Made by a program: the position numbers and the translations under genes. A model generated the notes under the pieces. The model was not told the origin of the DNA, made no database searches, and was given only the letters and a program-made list of their open reading frames with translations. Positions 1 through 8,693 of a stretch of DNA of 64,000 nt are shown piece after piece (positions within the stretch are counted from its first letter, which is position 1; each line of letters begins with the position of its first letter). This DNA comes from Dokdonella_A sp966248875 (GTDB taxonomy: Bacteria > Pseudomonadota > Gammaproteobacteria > Xanthomonadales > Rhodanobacteraceae), in NCBI GenBank assembly GCA_966248875.1, contig CBINBI010000001.1, forward strand, positions 1 to 64,000, in the 5' to 3' direction.

Positions 1-1265
1 TCGAACTTGTCGACCGCCTTCATGAGGCCGATGTTGCCTTCCTGGATCAGGTCGAGGAACTGCAGGCCGCGGTTCGTGTACTTCTTGGCGATGGAGATCA
101 CGAGGCGCAGGTTGGCCTCGACCATTTCCTTCTTCGCGCGGCGCGCCTTCGCCTCGCCGATCGACATCGCGCGGTTGATCTCCTTGATGTCGCTGACGGC
201 GAGGAAGAGCGCCTTCTCGATCGCGATCAGGCGTTCCTGCTCGGCGATGATCTGCTCGCGGTGCGCCTTGATGGCGGGCGACCATTTCTGGCGCTTCCTG
301 CCCAGCTCGTCGGCCCAGGACGTGTTGGTCTCGTTGCCGGGGAAGAGCTTCAGGAAATCCTTGCGCGGCATGCGGCCGTGCTTGATGCAGATCTCCATGA
401 TCATGCGCTCGTGATGGCGGATCGTGTTGACGACCTCGCGCAGCTTGCGCACGAACCCGTCGATCATGATCGCCGGGAGCTTGAGCTTCAGGAACGCCTC
501 GGCCATCTGGTCGCGGAGCTTCTGCGCCTTCCTGTCGGAAAGGCCGTGCTTCTCGGCAGCCTTCTGGAACTTCGCGTAAAGGGTGCGCAGCTCCTCCATG
601 CGGCGCGCGACCTCGACCGGATCGGGCCCGGTCTCGCCGGGGCCGGCCTCTTCCTCGCTTTCGCCCTTGTCGTCCTCTTCCTCCTCGTCTTCGTCCGCGT
701 CGGACGCGGAGACCGGCTCGGGGATGTTGACTTCCGGCTGCTCCATGTCGGCGAAGCCGGCGAGCACCTCGGACAGGCGCTTCTTGCCTTCCTTGTGCTG
801 GTCGTATTCCTCGATCAGAAGCTGGATCGACCACGGAAAGCTCGCGAGCGCGGACTGGACCTGGTTCAGGCCCTCCTCGATGCGCTTGGCGATCGCGATC
901 TCGCCCTCGCGCGTGAGCAGCTCGACGGTGCCCATCTCGCGCATGTACATGCGCACGGGATCGGTGGTGCGGCCCACCTCGGCGTCGACGGCGGAAAGCA
1001 CGGCGACCGCTTCCTCGGTGGCGGTGTCGTCGTCGGTAGCGACCGGGGTTTCTGGCAGCAGCGTCTCGGTATCGGGTGCGACCTCGTGCACCTCGATGCC
1101 CATGTCGTTGATCATGCCGATGATGTCTTCGATCTGCTCCGGATCGACGATGTCGTCGGGCAGGTGATCGTTGACTTCGGCGTAGGTCAGGTAGCCTTGT
1201 TCCTTGCCCTTGATGATCAGGGTCTTGATCTCGGACTGCTGCTCCTGATTGTGTTCGATGGCCAT
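1..1265 (-). CDS. rpoD: RNA polymerase sigma factor RpoD (sigma-70), N-terminal part
   Basis: Primary housekeeping sigma factor, which directs RNA polymerase to -10/-35 promoters. The frame runs open from the ATG at 1265 to the window edge, so the C-terminal part (rest of region 2, regions 3 and 4) lies outside. Visible are region 1.1 (residues 1-80, start MAIEHNQEQQSEIKTLI), region 1.2 (DPVRMYMREMGTVELLTREGE), an acidic non-conserved region rich in Asp/Glu (around 200-225), and the beginning of region 2 with NLRLVISIAKKYTNRGLQFLDLIQEGNIGLMKAVDKF at the edge. A possible -10 hexamer TATACT (minus strand, 1313-1308) lies about 43 bases before the start, but no convincing -35 was seen. Confidence 0.97.
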   Translation of the reverse strand, partial: MAIEHNQEQQSEIKTLIIKGKEQGYLTYAEVNDHLPDDIVDPEQIEDIIGMINDMGIEVHEVAPDTETLLPETPVATDDDTATEEAVAVLSAVDAEVGRTTDPVRMYMREMGTVELLTREGEIAIAKRIEEGLNQVQSALASFPWSIQLLIEEYDQHKEGKKRLSEVLAGFADMEQPEVNIPEPVSASDADEDEEEEDDKGESEEEAGPGETGPDPVEVARRMEELRTLYAKFQKAAEKHGLSDRKAQKLRDQMAEAFLKLKLPAIMIDGFVRKLREVVNTIRHHERMIMEICIKHGRMPRKDFLKLFPGNETNTSWADELGRKRQKWSPAIKAHREQIIAEQERLIAIEKALFLAVSDIKEINRAMSIGEAKARRAKKEMVEANLRLVISIAKKYTNRGLQFLDLIQEGNIGLMKAVDKF

Positions 1266-1432
1266 GGGTGTTCCGGGTTCAGATACGGCGAAGGAGGAAA
1301 GAAAAAAAGTATAGGAGCCGCGTCAAGGGCGATTCCGCCGGGCTTTCGACGGTCGAGCGGAGGTGCTTTGCCGAATCCGCATGTCGCCTTGCCGGCTGCC
1401 GCCGGGACCGTGGGATGCCCGTCCTTCGGCGA

Positions 1433-1873
1433 TCAGCGCGCTTCGAGCCAGAACGTCACCGGCCCGTCGTTGACCAGGTGCAGCCTCATATGGGCACCGA
1501 ACCGGCCGATTTCCACCCGCGGATGCCGGGATTTTGCGAGATCGACCAGCCGGTTGAACCATCGTTCGGCCTCGGCCGGCGCTGCCGCCGTGCTGAAACC
1601 GGGCCGCATGCCCTTGCGGGTGTCGGCGGCCAGCGTGAACTGCGAGACCAGCAGGAGGTCGCCGCCGGTCTCGGCGAGCGAGAGATTCATGCGCCCCTCG
1701 GCATCGGGAAAGACGCGGTAGCCCAGCATGCGCTCGAGCAGCCGCTCTGCCTGCGCCTCGCCATCGCCGGGCTGCACGGCGACGAGCGCGAGAATCCCCG
1801 CGCCGATCGCTGCGATCGTCGTGCCTTCGACCTCGACGTGCGCTGCGCTGACGCGCTGGATCAGGGCGATCAT
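1433..1873 (-). CDS. dtd: D-aminoacyl-tRNA deacylase
   Basis: Hydrolyses D-amino acids mischarged onto tRNA, and also glycine on tRNA-Ala, in the cytoplasm. At 146 residues it has the usual family length. It starts MIALIQRVSAAHVEVEG, carries the SQFTLAADTRKGMRPGF segment with the conserved SQFTL motif near residue 77, and ends with NDGPVTFWLEA, which holds the GPVT motif lining the active site. It lies 167 bp upstream of rpoD on the same strand. Confidence 0.96.
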   Translation of the reverse strand: MIALIQRVSAAHVEVEGTTIAAIGAGILALVAVQPGDGEAQAERLLERMLGYRVFPDAEGRMNLSLAETGGDLLLVSQFTLAADTRKGMRPGFSTAAAPAEAERWFNRLVDLAKSRHPRVEIGRFGAHMRLHLVNDGPVTFWLEAR

Positions 1874-2049
1874 GGCGTGGCGGATTCCGCAGGATGAAGG
1901 CCATGGAGCTTAGCTCCTGATCGAGGACCCATGGGTCGGCAAGATGCCGCTCACAGCCATCCGTTGCCCGAACGATCCTGTTCTTCTCTTGCGCTTCGCA
2001 CGACCTCAGACCACGATCGGCGCTCCTCGCCCGACCCGTCCTCCTGCCG

Positions 2050-2934
2050 ATGCCCGACCGCCTGACCTGGCCCGTCGCACTGCTTTACGGTGCCATGCGC
2101 GTGGTCGGCCTGCTGCCCCTTCCGCTCGTGCATGCGATCGGTGCCGCGCTCGGCCGTGTCCTCTGGCTGCTGCGCACGCGGGCGCGCCGAACCGCCGAGC
2201 GCAACCTCTCTCTGGTATTAACGCAGGACAGCGACGAAATCAGACATTGCCTTGCGCGTGCCGTCCTTGGCGAGTCCGGCAAGGCGCTGGCGGAGACGTC
2301 GACGATCTGGGGCCGCCCGCCGCAACATTCCCTCGGGCTGATCCGCGAGGTGCGCGGCGAGCCGCTGTTCGAAGCCGCGCGCGCGCGCGGCCGCGGGCTC
2401 ATCATCGCCGCGCCGCATCTCGGCTGCTGGGAGCTCCTCAACTACTGGCTGGCCGCCCGTGCTCCGCTGTCCATCGTCTACCGGCCGCCGCGCCAGGCCG
2501 CCATCGAACCGCTGCTGCGCAAGGTGCGCGGTGCCATGCCCGTCGAGCAGGTGCGCGCCGAGGGCGCGGGCGTGCGCAAGCTGTACCGCCGGCTCGCCGA
2601 AGGCGGCGTCGTCGGCATCCTGCCGGACCAGCGCCCCAAGCAGGGCGAAGGTGTCATCGCCCCGTTCTTCGGCGTGCCCGCGCTGACGATGGTGCTGGTC
2701 TCGCGGCTCGCCGCTCGCACCGGCGCCGACGTGCTGTTCGCCTTTGCCGAACGCCTGCCGCGTGGCCGGGGGTTTCGCCTGCACTTCGTCGAAGCGCCGC
2801 CTGGCATCGCCGACGAAAACGTCGCCGTCGCCTGCGCCGCGCTCAACCGCGGCATCGAGCAGTGCGTCGCGCTTGCGTTCACGCAGTATCAGTGGACGTA
2901 CAAGCGGTTTCCTGCGGACCTCGGCCGGAGCTGA
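2050..2934 (+). CDS. Lipid A biosynthesis lauroyl/myristoyl acyltransferase (LpxL/HtrB family)
   Basis: Inner-membrane acyltransferase expected to add a secondary acyl chain to (Kdo)2-lipid A. The 294-residue product starts with a hydrophobic segment (residues 10-40) and has the family's HX4(D/E) catalytic pair as H123 LGCW E128. The later stretch GGVVGILPDQRPKQGEGVIAPFFG is the conserved substrate-pocket region. I cannot tell from sequence alone whether it is LpxL, LpxM or LpxP, so no symbol is given. It is monocistronic here; dtd is divergent and the next gene begins about 155 bp later. Confidence 0.9.
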   Translation: MPDRLTWPVALLYGAMRVVGLLPLPLVHAIGAALGRVLWLLRTRARRTAERNLSLVLTQDSDEIRHCLARAVLGESGKALAETSTIWGRPPQHSLGLIREVRGEPLFEAARARGRGLIIAAPHLGCWELLNYWLAARAPLSIVYRPPRQAAIEPLLRKVRGAMPVEQVRAEGAGVRKLYRRLAEGGVVGILPDQRPKQGEGVIAPFFGVPALTMVLVSRLAARTGADVLFAFAERLPRGRGFRLHFVEAPPGIADENVAVACAALNRGIEQCVALAFTQYQWTYKRFPADLGRS

Positions 2935-3089
2935 CGAACGCCGGCGGCATGCGCCTCCGGGGAAAGTGGCGGACTTCGTCCCGATTTCTCGTAGTGAGCC
3001 TTTCATGAGCCGCATCGCGCATCCGCGATCCGGCAGCCCGATGCACGACAGCGCAACGTGGACGCTCGATGTTCGAGCGAAGCTGCCTT

Positions 3090-3494
3090 ATGAAATCAGA
3101 CCCCGTCGCTTCGGCGGCTCCGTTCCTGCGCCTCAACAACCGCATCCGCGAAGCGCGCGCCCAGGCCGGGATGACAAAGGGCGAGCTCGCGCGACGCGTC
3201 GGCGTTTGCACCAGCGCGGTCGTCCAGTGGGAGCTCGCCAACGGCACCGCGCCGACCGTGCCCAATCTCGCGAAAGTCGCGCAGGCCACGGAGGTTGCGT
3301 TCGAATGGCTTGCCACCGGGCGCGGCCCGATGCGGATTCGCGGCGAGGACGGCCCGCCGGTCGTGGATCCCTCGGCCATCGCGACGACGATCTTCGAAGA
3401 GCGCCTGCTGCAGATCGCGCGTCGCCTGCCGATCCAGCAGCACGAGCCGTTGCTCGAATTTCTCGAAGCGTGGGCCGGCAAGGCCACGAAATGA
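3090..3494 (+). CDS. XRE-family helix-turn-helix transcriptional regulator
   Basis: Small DNA-binding protein of 134 residues from the ATG at 3090. An alternative ATG at 3069 would add seven residues, and neither has a strong ribosome binding site. Residues about 14-70 form a Cro/C1-type HTH (RIREARAQAGMTKGELARRVGVCTSAVVQWELANGTAPTVPNLAKVAQA), with the recognition helix around TSAVVQWE. The C-terminal half (residues 80-134) is not a sensor domain I recognise. It is convergent with the TPR gene that follows. Targets are unknown. Confidence 0.8.
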   Translation: MKSDPVASAAPFLRLNNRIREARAQAGMTKGELARRVGVCTSAVVQWELANGTAPTVPNLAKVAQATEVAFEWLATGRGPMRIRGEDGPPVVDPSAIATTIFEERLLQIARRLPIQQHEPLLEFLEAWAGKATK

Positions 3495-3532
3495 AGTCGC
3501 ATCGCGAGCGCCATCGCCATGATTCGCAGCCG

Positions 3533-3554
3533 TGCCGATATCGGCTTCGGCACT
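3533..3554. terminator. Possible bidirectional hairpin between convergent genes
   Basis: Arms GTGCCGA (3533-3539) and TCGGCAC (3548-3554) can form a 7-bp stem in the 61-bp gap between the HTH gene and the leftward TPR gene. There is no clear T-run on either side, so intrinsic termination is only a suggestion from position. Confidence 0.35.
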
Positions 3555-3555
3555 G

Positions 3556-3882
3556 CTACGTGCGCTTCTGCAATCTCCGCAGAAACACGCCGATTTCCTT
3601 TTCGACCTGCTTGTCGCCGCGTTGCCGCGCCACCTCGAGCCCGCGCCGGTACGCATCGGCAGCGGCTTCGGAGTCGCCGGTCTCGGTCAGCGCCTTGCCC
3701 AGCATCTTCCACGCCGCCGAATAGCCCGCGTCGAAACCGACCGCCTCGCGGAACGCGGTGACCGCTCCGGCCGCATCGCCGTTCGCAAGCAGCGCGGTGC
3801 CGAGCGAGAAGCGCAGCAGCGCGCCGTCGCGCGGGCCGCCGAGCTGCGCGCGCAATCGGGCGATGAGGTCGTCGGCGCTCAT
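3556..3882 (-). CDS. Small tetratricopeptide-repeat protein
   Basis: A 108-residue protein consisting almost entirely of TPR helices. Repeat-like units are GALLRFSLGTALLANGDAAGAVTAFREAVGFD (about 19-50) and SAAWKMLGKALTETGDSEAAADAYRRGLEVA (about 54-84), followed by a basic C-terminus. There is no signal peptide or membrane segment, so it is probably a cytoplasmic scaffold or adaptor. I do not recognise a specific function. Confidence 0.75.
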   Translation of the reverse strand: MSADDLIARLRAQLGGPRDGALLRFSLGTALLANGDAAGAVTAFREAVGFDAGYSAAWKMLGKALTETGDSEAAADAYRRGLEVARQRGDKQVEKEIGVFLRRLQKRT

Positions 3883-3936
3883 GCCGATATCATCGCGCGA
3901 CGGGGAGCGGCTTGCAGCCGCTCGCGTCCGCCGCGC

Positions 3937-5200
3937 TCAGGCGCCGCCGCCGGCCCGGTGTATGTCGTGCGTCACCATGCCCTGCTCGCGCGGCGGCGGC
4001 ACGAAGAATGCGGGTCGCGCCAGCGTGCGCTCCATGTCGGCGAAACCCTGCGCCCAGTGCTCCCGCATCGCCGTCCTGCCGAAGGCATAGTCCTTGAACT
4101 GCTCCTCATACGGCTTCGCGCGATAGATGAGGTGGATCACGTTGAAGACGCGATCGCAGAGCCACGGCTGCAGGTCTGCGACGAGATCCGCCGGCAACTG
4201 CTCCTTCGGCAGGCGATCGAGCAGTAGCGCGAGCGCGTTGCGCAGCCGCTGGCGCGCGGCGACGGTGTCGGTGCCCATGCGCGTGCGGCTCGAATACCGG
4301 ATGTCCTTCTGCCGTTCGAGCACGTCGAGCAGCGTCCGTGGCACGATGCCGCGCGCGCTCCAGAGATCGACCTGGAACGCCAGCGTGTCGCGGCGCGGCC
4401 ACGCGGCGTCGTCGAGAAATGTACCTTCTGCATTCAGCGCTCCCGCCGTCCCAGTAAGGCTCGCCCTCGATGAGGACCGCTGGGAACGCCGGCGGCAGCG
4501 CGCCGGAGGCCATGATGTGCTCCGGCCCGATGCGCTCCGTCGCCGAATCGAAGTAGCGGACGTTCCCGGTGGCGACTTCGGTCGCGCCGATGCAAAGGCG
4601 CACGTGGTCGGAGTTGATGCGGTCGAAGTCGACAAGCCGCTCCAGCGTCGACTTGAGCGGTGCGGTGTCGTAGAAGCTCGTCGCGCCGGCGCTGCCGGGC
4701 TGTTGCGCGAACGGCGGCAACGCACGCGGCACGAAGAATCCGCGCTGGCCCTGCACGAGCGCGCCGGCCGCAGACAGCGCGCCCATCCACGCGCTCAGCA
4801 CACCGTTCGGCGGCAACCACGCGAGCGCGTCGCGCAGCGCGGTCGCCGATGGCCACGGGGGCGTCGCTGCGGGCTCGCAGACCGTGTTCCAGAAATCGCG
4901 CAGGCGCTCGATGCGCCGCTCCGGCGCGTTGCCGGCGAGGATGGCCGCGGTAATGGCACCGATCGACGTCCCGGCGAACCAGATAGGCCGGAGGCCGGCG
5001 GCGTGCAGAGCCTCGTAGACGCCGCACTGGTACGCACCGAGCGCGCCGCCGCCCTGCAGCACGAGCGCAACCGTCTCGTAGCGCTGCGCGGATTCCGCCG
5101 GCGGCGGGATTCGCCGTTTCGTCTCTCTCGCGGGCGCGGTCCGCGCGGCGCGCACGCGCACAGGCCTGCGCGCGGCGGCGCGCACACGCGCGGATGTCAT
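3937..5200 (-). pseudogene. Patatin-like phospholipase with DUF3734 C-terminus, broken by a frameshift
   Basis: Reading leftward from the ATG at 5200, one frame encodes a basic N-terminus and then a patatin domain: VALVLQGGGALGAYQCGVYEAL (oxyanion hole), GTSIG with the nucleophilic Ser, and YWDGG with the Asp of the Ser-Asp dyad. Just after DGG the homology jumps to another frame, which carries the family's C-terminal part (RRDTLAFQVDLWSARGI, QKDIRYSSRTR, VIHLIYRAKPYEEQFKDYAFG) down to the stop at 3937. The break lies in 4417-4441, where the family normally has a VSNTPL-type segment; about 25 odd bases remain, consistent with a small deletion. The gene's ATG overlaps the bdhA stop (ATGA), as in many genomes where these two genes are neighbours. 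It is either a real inactivation, since both catalytic residues are upstream of it but the C-terminal half is lost, or a sequencing error. Confidence 0.82.
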
Positions 5201-5979
5201 TGCATGAACCAGCCGTGGCTGACGACGATGCTCTGACCGGTCAGCGCCTTCGACTCGAAGCCGGCGAAGAAGAGCGCGCAGGCGGCGACGTCGTCGACCG
5301 TCGTGAACTCGCCGTCGACGGTGTCCTTCAGCATGATCTTCCTGACGACGTCTTCCTCGGAGATGCCGAATTCCTTCGCCTGCTCGGGAATCTGCTTTTC
5401 CACCAGAGGCGTGCGCACGAAGCCGGGGCAGATCACGTTGGCGCGCACGCCGTGCTCGGCGCCTTCCTTCGCGACGACTTTCGCAAGGCCGATCAGCGCA
5501 TGCTTGGCCGCGACGTACGGCGCCTTGAGCTTCGAGGCTTCCTTCGAGTGCACCGACCCCATGTAGATGATCGAGCCCCCCGTGCCGCGCGCGTACATCG
5601 CCTTGAGGCAGGCGCGCGTCGTGAGGAACGCGCCGTCGACATGGATGGCCATCAGCTTCTTCCAGTCGGAGTACGCGAAGCGGTCGATCGGATTGGCGAT
5701 CTGGATGCCGGCGTTCGAGACGAGAATGTCGACGCTGCCGAGCGACTTGACGACGGCGGCGACGCCGTCCTCGACTTCCTGCTCGTTCGTCACGTCCATG
5801 CGGACGCCGATCGCACGCCCCCCCTTCTTTTCGATCTCCTTCGCCACCGCGTTTGCGCCGTCGAAGTTGAGATCGGCGATGGCGACCGCGGCGCCGTTGT
5901 CCGCATAAACCTCGGCGATGCGCCTGCCTATGCCGCTGGCCGCGCCCGTCACCAGTGCCACTTTGCCATCGAGCCGCAT
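5197..5979 (-). CDS. bdhA: D-3-hydroxybutyrate dehydrogenase (SDR family)
   Basis: NAD-dependent oxidation of D-3-hydroxybutyrate to acetoacetate, used in polyhydroxybutyrate or ketone-body turnover. The 260-residue length is typical. It shows the Rossmann motif TGAASGIG (about 11-18), NAG (about 90), the catalytic serine in MGSVHS, and YVAAK (Tyr-X3-Lys, about 155). The specific HVDGAFLTTRACLKAMY and C-terminal VVSHGWFMQ regions resemble 3-hydroxybutyrate dehydrogenases more than general FabG enzymes. It is translationally coupled (4-base overlap) to the broken patatin gene downstream. Confidence 0.92.
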   Translation of the reverse strand: MRLDGKVALVTGAASGIGRRIAEVYADNGAAVAIADLNFDGANAVAKEIEKKGGRAIGVRMDVTNEQEVEDGVAAVVKSLGSVDILVSNAGIQIANPIDRFAYSDWKKLMAIHVDGAFLTTRACLKAMYARGTGGSIIYMGSVHSKEASKLKAPYVAAKHALIGLAKVVAKEGAEHGVRANVICPGFVRTPLVEKQIPEQAKEFGISEEDVVRKIMLKDTVDGEFTTVDDVAACALFFAGFESKALTGQSIVVSHGWFMQ

Positions 5980-6015
5980 GTCGTCCTCCTTGATCCGCGC
6001 CCGGCGCGGTCTGCC

Positions 6016-6048
6016 AAAAAATACGCCGTTCCCGGCTCGGGAACGGCG
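6016..6048 (-). terminator. Rho-independent terminator after ntrX
   Basis: On the minus strand, an 11-bp perfect stem (arms 6024-6034 and 6038-6048, CGCCGTTCCCG / CGGGAACGGCG, 3-base loop) is followed by TATTTTTT (6023-6016). It sits about 90 bases downstream of the ntrX stop and before bdhA, so it should separate the ntrX transcript from the bdhA transcript. Confidence 0.8.
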
Positions 6049-6063
6049 CCAATTTTCGGAGTG

Positions 6064-6121
6064 ATCGGGGTGATGAAGTACCCCGATGCGTGAGACTGCT
6101 CCCGGATGCCTTAGTTCCGGG
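6064..6121. other. Two additional hairpins in the ntrX-bdhA gap
   Basis: Besides the terminator, the gap holds ATCGGGGT / ACCCCGAT (6064-6071 and 6080-6087) and CCCGGA / TCCGGG (6101-6106 and 6116-6121). They lack T-runs and could be RNA 3'-end structures of ntrX or protein-binding palindromes. Confidence 0.4.
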
Positions 6122-6136
6122 TAAATGAATCCCGGC

Positions 6137-7519
6137 TCACTTCCCGGCCGCCCGCGGATCGACGCCGAGATCCTTGAGCTTGCGATAGAGGTGCGTGCGC
6201 TCCATGCCGACCGCCTTGGCGAGCTTGCCGACGCTGCCGCCGGCGGCGCCGAGCTGGTGCAGCAGGTAGGCGCGCTCGAACTGCTCGCGCGCTTCGCGCA
6301 GCGGCAGCGAGAAATCGATGTCGCCGTGCGGCCGCGCGGCGGCGATGGACTGCGCCGACGGTCCCGCGGTGCCGAGCGCGTGTTCGACTTCCTCCAGTGT
6401 CACGTCCGGTGCGTTGCCGAGGATCAGGAGGCGCTGCACCAGATTGCGCAGCTCGCGCAGATTGCCCGGCCAGGAATGGTTACGCAGCCGGTTCTGCACC
6501 GCGACCGGAAAGTTGCGGTACGGGAGCTTGTCGCGGTTCGCGAAATAGTCGGCGTGGTAGCGCAAGAGCTCCGGGATGTCGTCGATGCGCTCGCGCAGCG
6601 GCGGCACCGCGAGCGGCACGACCTTGAGCTGGTAGTAAAGCTCCTCGCGGAAGCGCCCCGCGGCTACCAGCGTTTCGATGTCCTGCGCGGTCGCCGCGAC
6701 GACACGCGCGTCGATGGCGACGGCGTCACGGCCGCCGCAACGGATCAAGGCGCGCCGTTCCAGCACGCTCGACAGCCGCAGCTGCAATTCGGGATCGAGA
6801 TCGGCGAGCTCGTCGAGGAACAGCGTGCCGCCGTTAGCCTGCTCGATCAGCCCCGCCTGCACGCTGCTCGCGTCCTCGATGCCGAACAGCGCCTGCGCGG
6901 CGTGATCGCGCGCGATCGCGCCCGCGGCCACCGTGACGAACGGACCGCTGCGCCGTGCGCTGCGCTCGTGCAGCGCGCGCGCCAGCGTTTCCTTTCCCGT
7001 GCCGGGCTCGCCCTGGATCAGCACCCAGGTGTCGTGCGCGGCGAGCCGCTCGATCTGCTCGCGTACGGCCTGCATGCCCTTGCCGGTGCCGATCACCTCG
7101 AGGGGCGCCGGAAGCTGGCGGCGCAGGCCCTCGTTCTCGCGCTTCAGGCGGCTTGCCTCCAGCGCGCGCGACACGACGAGCAGAAGTTTCGCCAGCGAAA
7201 TCGGCTTCTCGATGAAGTCCCAGGCGCCCAGCCGCGTCGCCTCGACCGCCGTCTCGACCGTGCCGTGCCCGCTGATCATGATGACGGGGCACGGCAGGCC
7301 GCCGCGCTCGCTCCATTCGCGCAGGAGCGAGATGCCGTCGAGATCGGGCATCCAGATGTCGAGCAGGACTAGATCCGGCCGCTGCTGCCGGCGTGCCTCG
7401 CGCGCGGCCGCGGCCGAATCGGCGGTATCGACGAGGTAACCCTCGTCTTCGAGGATGTCCTTGACGGTCTGCCGGATGTCAGGCTCGTCGTCGACGACGA
7501 GCACGCGGGCATTCGTCAT
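6137..7519 (-). CDS. ntrX: NtrX-type response regulator (receiver, AAA+, Fis-type HTH) lacking GAFTGA
   Basis: A two-component regulator of 460 residues from the ATG at 7519. The receiver domain (1-120) has the acidic pair DDE at 10-12 and phospho-acceptor D54 in LLDIWMPDLDG. The AAA+ domain (about 140-370) has Walker A GEPGTGKETLA and Walker B GGTLFLDELADL. The C-terminal Fis-like HTH is GSVGKLAKAVGMERTHLYRKLKDLG. The sigma-54 contact loop GAFTGA is missing: LFGIEDASSVQAGLIEQANGG runs straight from the helix to the Walker B region, about five residues short. Oligomerisation and DNA binding look intact, but sigma-54 activation is unlikely. Its probable kinase NtrY is 4 kb away, past an interrupting block of glycosyltransferase genes. 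Confidence 0.88.
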   Translation of the reverse strand: MTNARVLVVDDEPDIRQTVKDILEDEGYLVDTADSAAAAREARRQQRPDLVLLDIWMPDLDGISLLREWSERGGLPCPVIMISGHGTVETAVEATRLGAWDFIEKPISLAKLLLVVSRALEASRLKRENEGLRRQLPAPLEVIGTGKGMQAVREQIERLAAHDTWVLIQGEPGTGKETLARALHERSARRSGPFVTVAAGAIARDHAAQALFGIEDASSVQAGLIEQANGGTLFLDELADLDPELQLRLSSVLERRALIRCGGRDAVAIDARVVAATAQDIETLVAAGRFREELYYQLKVVPLAVPPLRERIDDIPELLRYHADYFANRDKLPYRNFPVAVQNRLRNHSWPGNLRELRNLVQRLLILGNAPDVTLEEVEHALGTAGPSAQSIAAARPHGDIDFSLPLREAREQFERAYLLHQLGAAGGSVGKLAKAVGMERTHLYRKLKDLGVDPRAAGK

Positions 7520-7637
7520 GGCGAGGTCCGGTTGCGAAAAAGAGACAGTGAGAATAGCGCAAGGGCTCGACCGGGGCGATCCGCTGCTGCGGGCGGGCCG
7601 CGCCACCCTTGTCCCTCCCGCGGAAGCGTCGCCGCCG

Positions 7638-8693
7638 CTAGCGCGCGCCGGCCTCCCCGAACCGCCGCAGGCGCGCACGCATCTGCACGCGGCGCCAGAG
7701 ATTCACCGGCTTGCGCGCGAGGGTGCCGAACCGTCCGGCCACGAAGTCGCGCGCGGCGGCGATCACGCGCTCGCTCGAGCGGCCGTCGCGCCAGGGATGG
7801 ATGAGGTCGGCGTAGGCGACGAGCTCTCTGCGCAGCGCTTCCGTCGGCGCGAACGCGCGCAGCAGCGCGCTTTCGAGATCCGCCGGATCGGAGATGTCGA
7901 TCATGTGCGGCTTCGGCGCGCGGTTGCGGAACGTGACCACAGGCTTGCGCTGCACGACGAACTCGGACACGACCGACGAGGTATCGCACACGAGAACATC
8001 GGCCGCGCGCAACGCGGGCACCAGCGCATCGGACTCGATGAAGCGCGCGTTCGGACCGGCCAGCCGGCGGTAGGCTTGGACGACGACCGGATCGGTCTTC
8101 GGGTGCAGCGTCAGCAGCCAGTAGCGATCGCCGCGCGCGACCTGCACCGAAATCTCGCCGAGCAGGACGCGCGAGGAGCTCAGCGTTTCCGTGAACGTCG
8201 CGGCGTACAGCACCACGGGCCGCCCGTCCGCGGGGCGCAGCGCCGCGGCGCTGCCGTCGTCCGGCGCGAACAAGGGATCGAGCTTCGGCCAGCCGGTTTC
8301 CGCGACGGCGAAGTGGCCGTGCTGGCGCGCGAGCGCCCGGAACGGCTCGGTCGTCGCGGGCCCCTGCGTGCAATAGAGGTCGAACAGGCCGCGGATGCGG
8401 AAGTGCCCGCGCTGCGGCGAACGCTTGTCGACGCTGAAGCCGTGGAAGACCTGCACTTTCGCGCCGGGAAAGAACTGCGGCACCCAGTTGCTGGCGGCGA
8501 ACACGACGTCCGGACGCCATTCGTTGACGGCCGCGACGTCTCTCAACAGGCGCTCCGGCTCGCGCAGGTGCGAGGCGAACGAAGCCGGCGCGAACCAGGC
8601 CGTCTCGCCGCCCGTCGCGCGGATCGCCGCATCGAGCGGCCGCAGCACCGGCAACGCGTAGAGTTCCGTCGCGAACAGGAGGTAATGCGCCAT
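7638..8693 (-). CDS. CDP-glycerol glycerophosphotransferase-family protein
   Basis: The 351-residue product from the ATG at 8693 (MAHYLLFATELYALPVLRPL) has a GT-B-like fold of the Glyphos_transf type. Typical segments are VQVFHGFSVDKR, VVLYAATFTETLSSS, LLTLHPKTDP, and ADVLVCDTSSVVSEFVVQRKPVVTFRN, the donor-binding region with the conserved D-T-S-S. In Gram-positive bacteria the family polymerises glycerol phosphate for teichoic acid. Beside LPS-core type glycosyltransferases in a Gram-negative it more likely decorates LPS or another surface glycan, which is inference. It is divergent from the three glycosyltransferase genes. Confidence 0.78.
   Translation of the reverse strand: MAHYLLFATELYALPVLRPLDAAIRATGGETAWFAPASFASHLREPERLLRDVAAVNEWRPDVVFAASNWVPQFFPGAKVQVFHGFSVDKRSPQRGHFRIRGLFDLYCTQGPATTEPFRALARQHGHFAVAETGWPKLDPLFAPDDGSAAALRPADGRPVVLYAATFTETLSSSRVLLGEISVQVARGDRYWLLTLHPKTDPVVVQAYRRLAGPNARFIESDALVPALRAADVLVCDTSSVVSEFVVQRKPVVTFRNRAPKPHMIDISDPADLESALLRAFAPTEALRRELVAYADLIHPWRDGRSSERVIAAARDFVAGRFGTLARKPVNLWRRVQMRARLRRFGEAGAR

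Noticed and set aside
1308..1326. TTGACG next to TATACT upstream of rpoD as a sigma-70 promoter
   Set aside because: The two hexamers are only 7 bases apart, so they cannot form a -35/-10 pair; only a weak -10 candidate remains.
4106..6052. A 648-codon fusion frame spanning bdhA and the patatin gene
   Set aside because: The N-terminal part is the out-of-frame shadow of bdhA; only the part from 5200 onward is patatin sequence.
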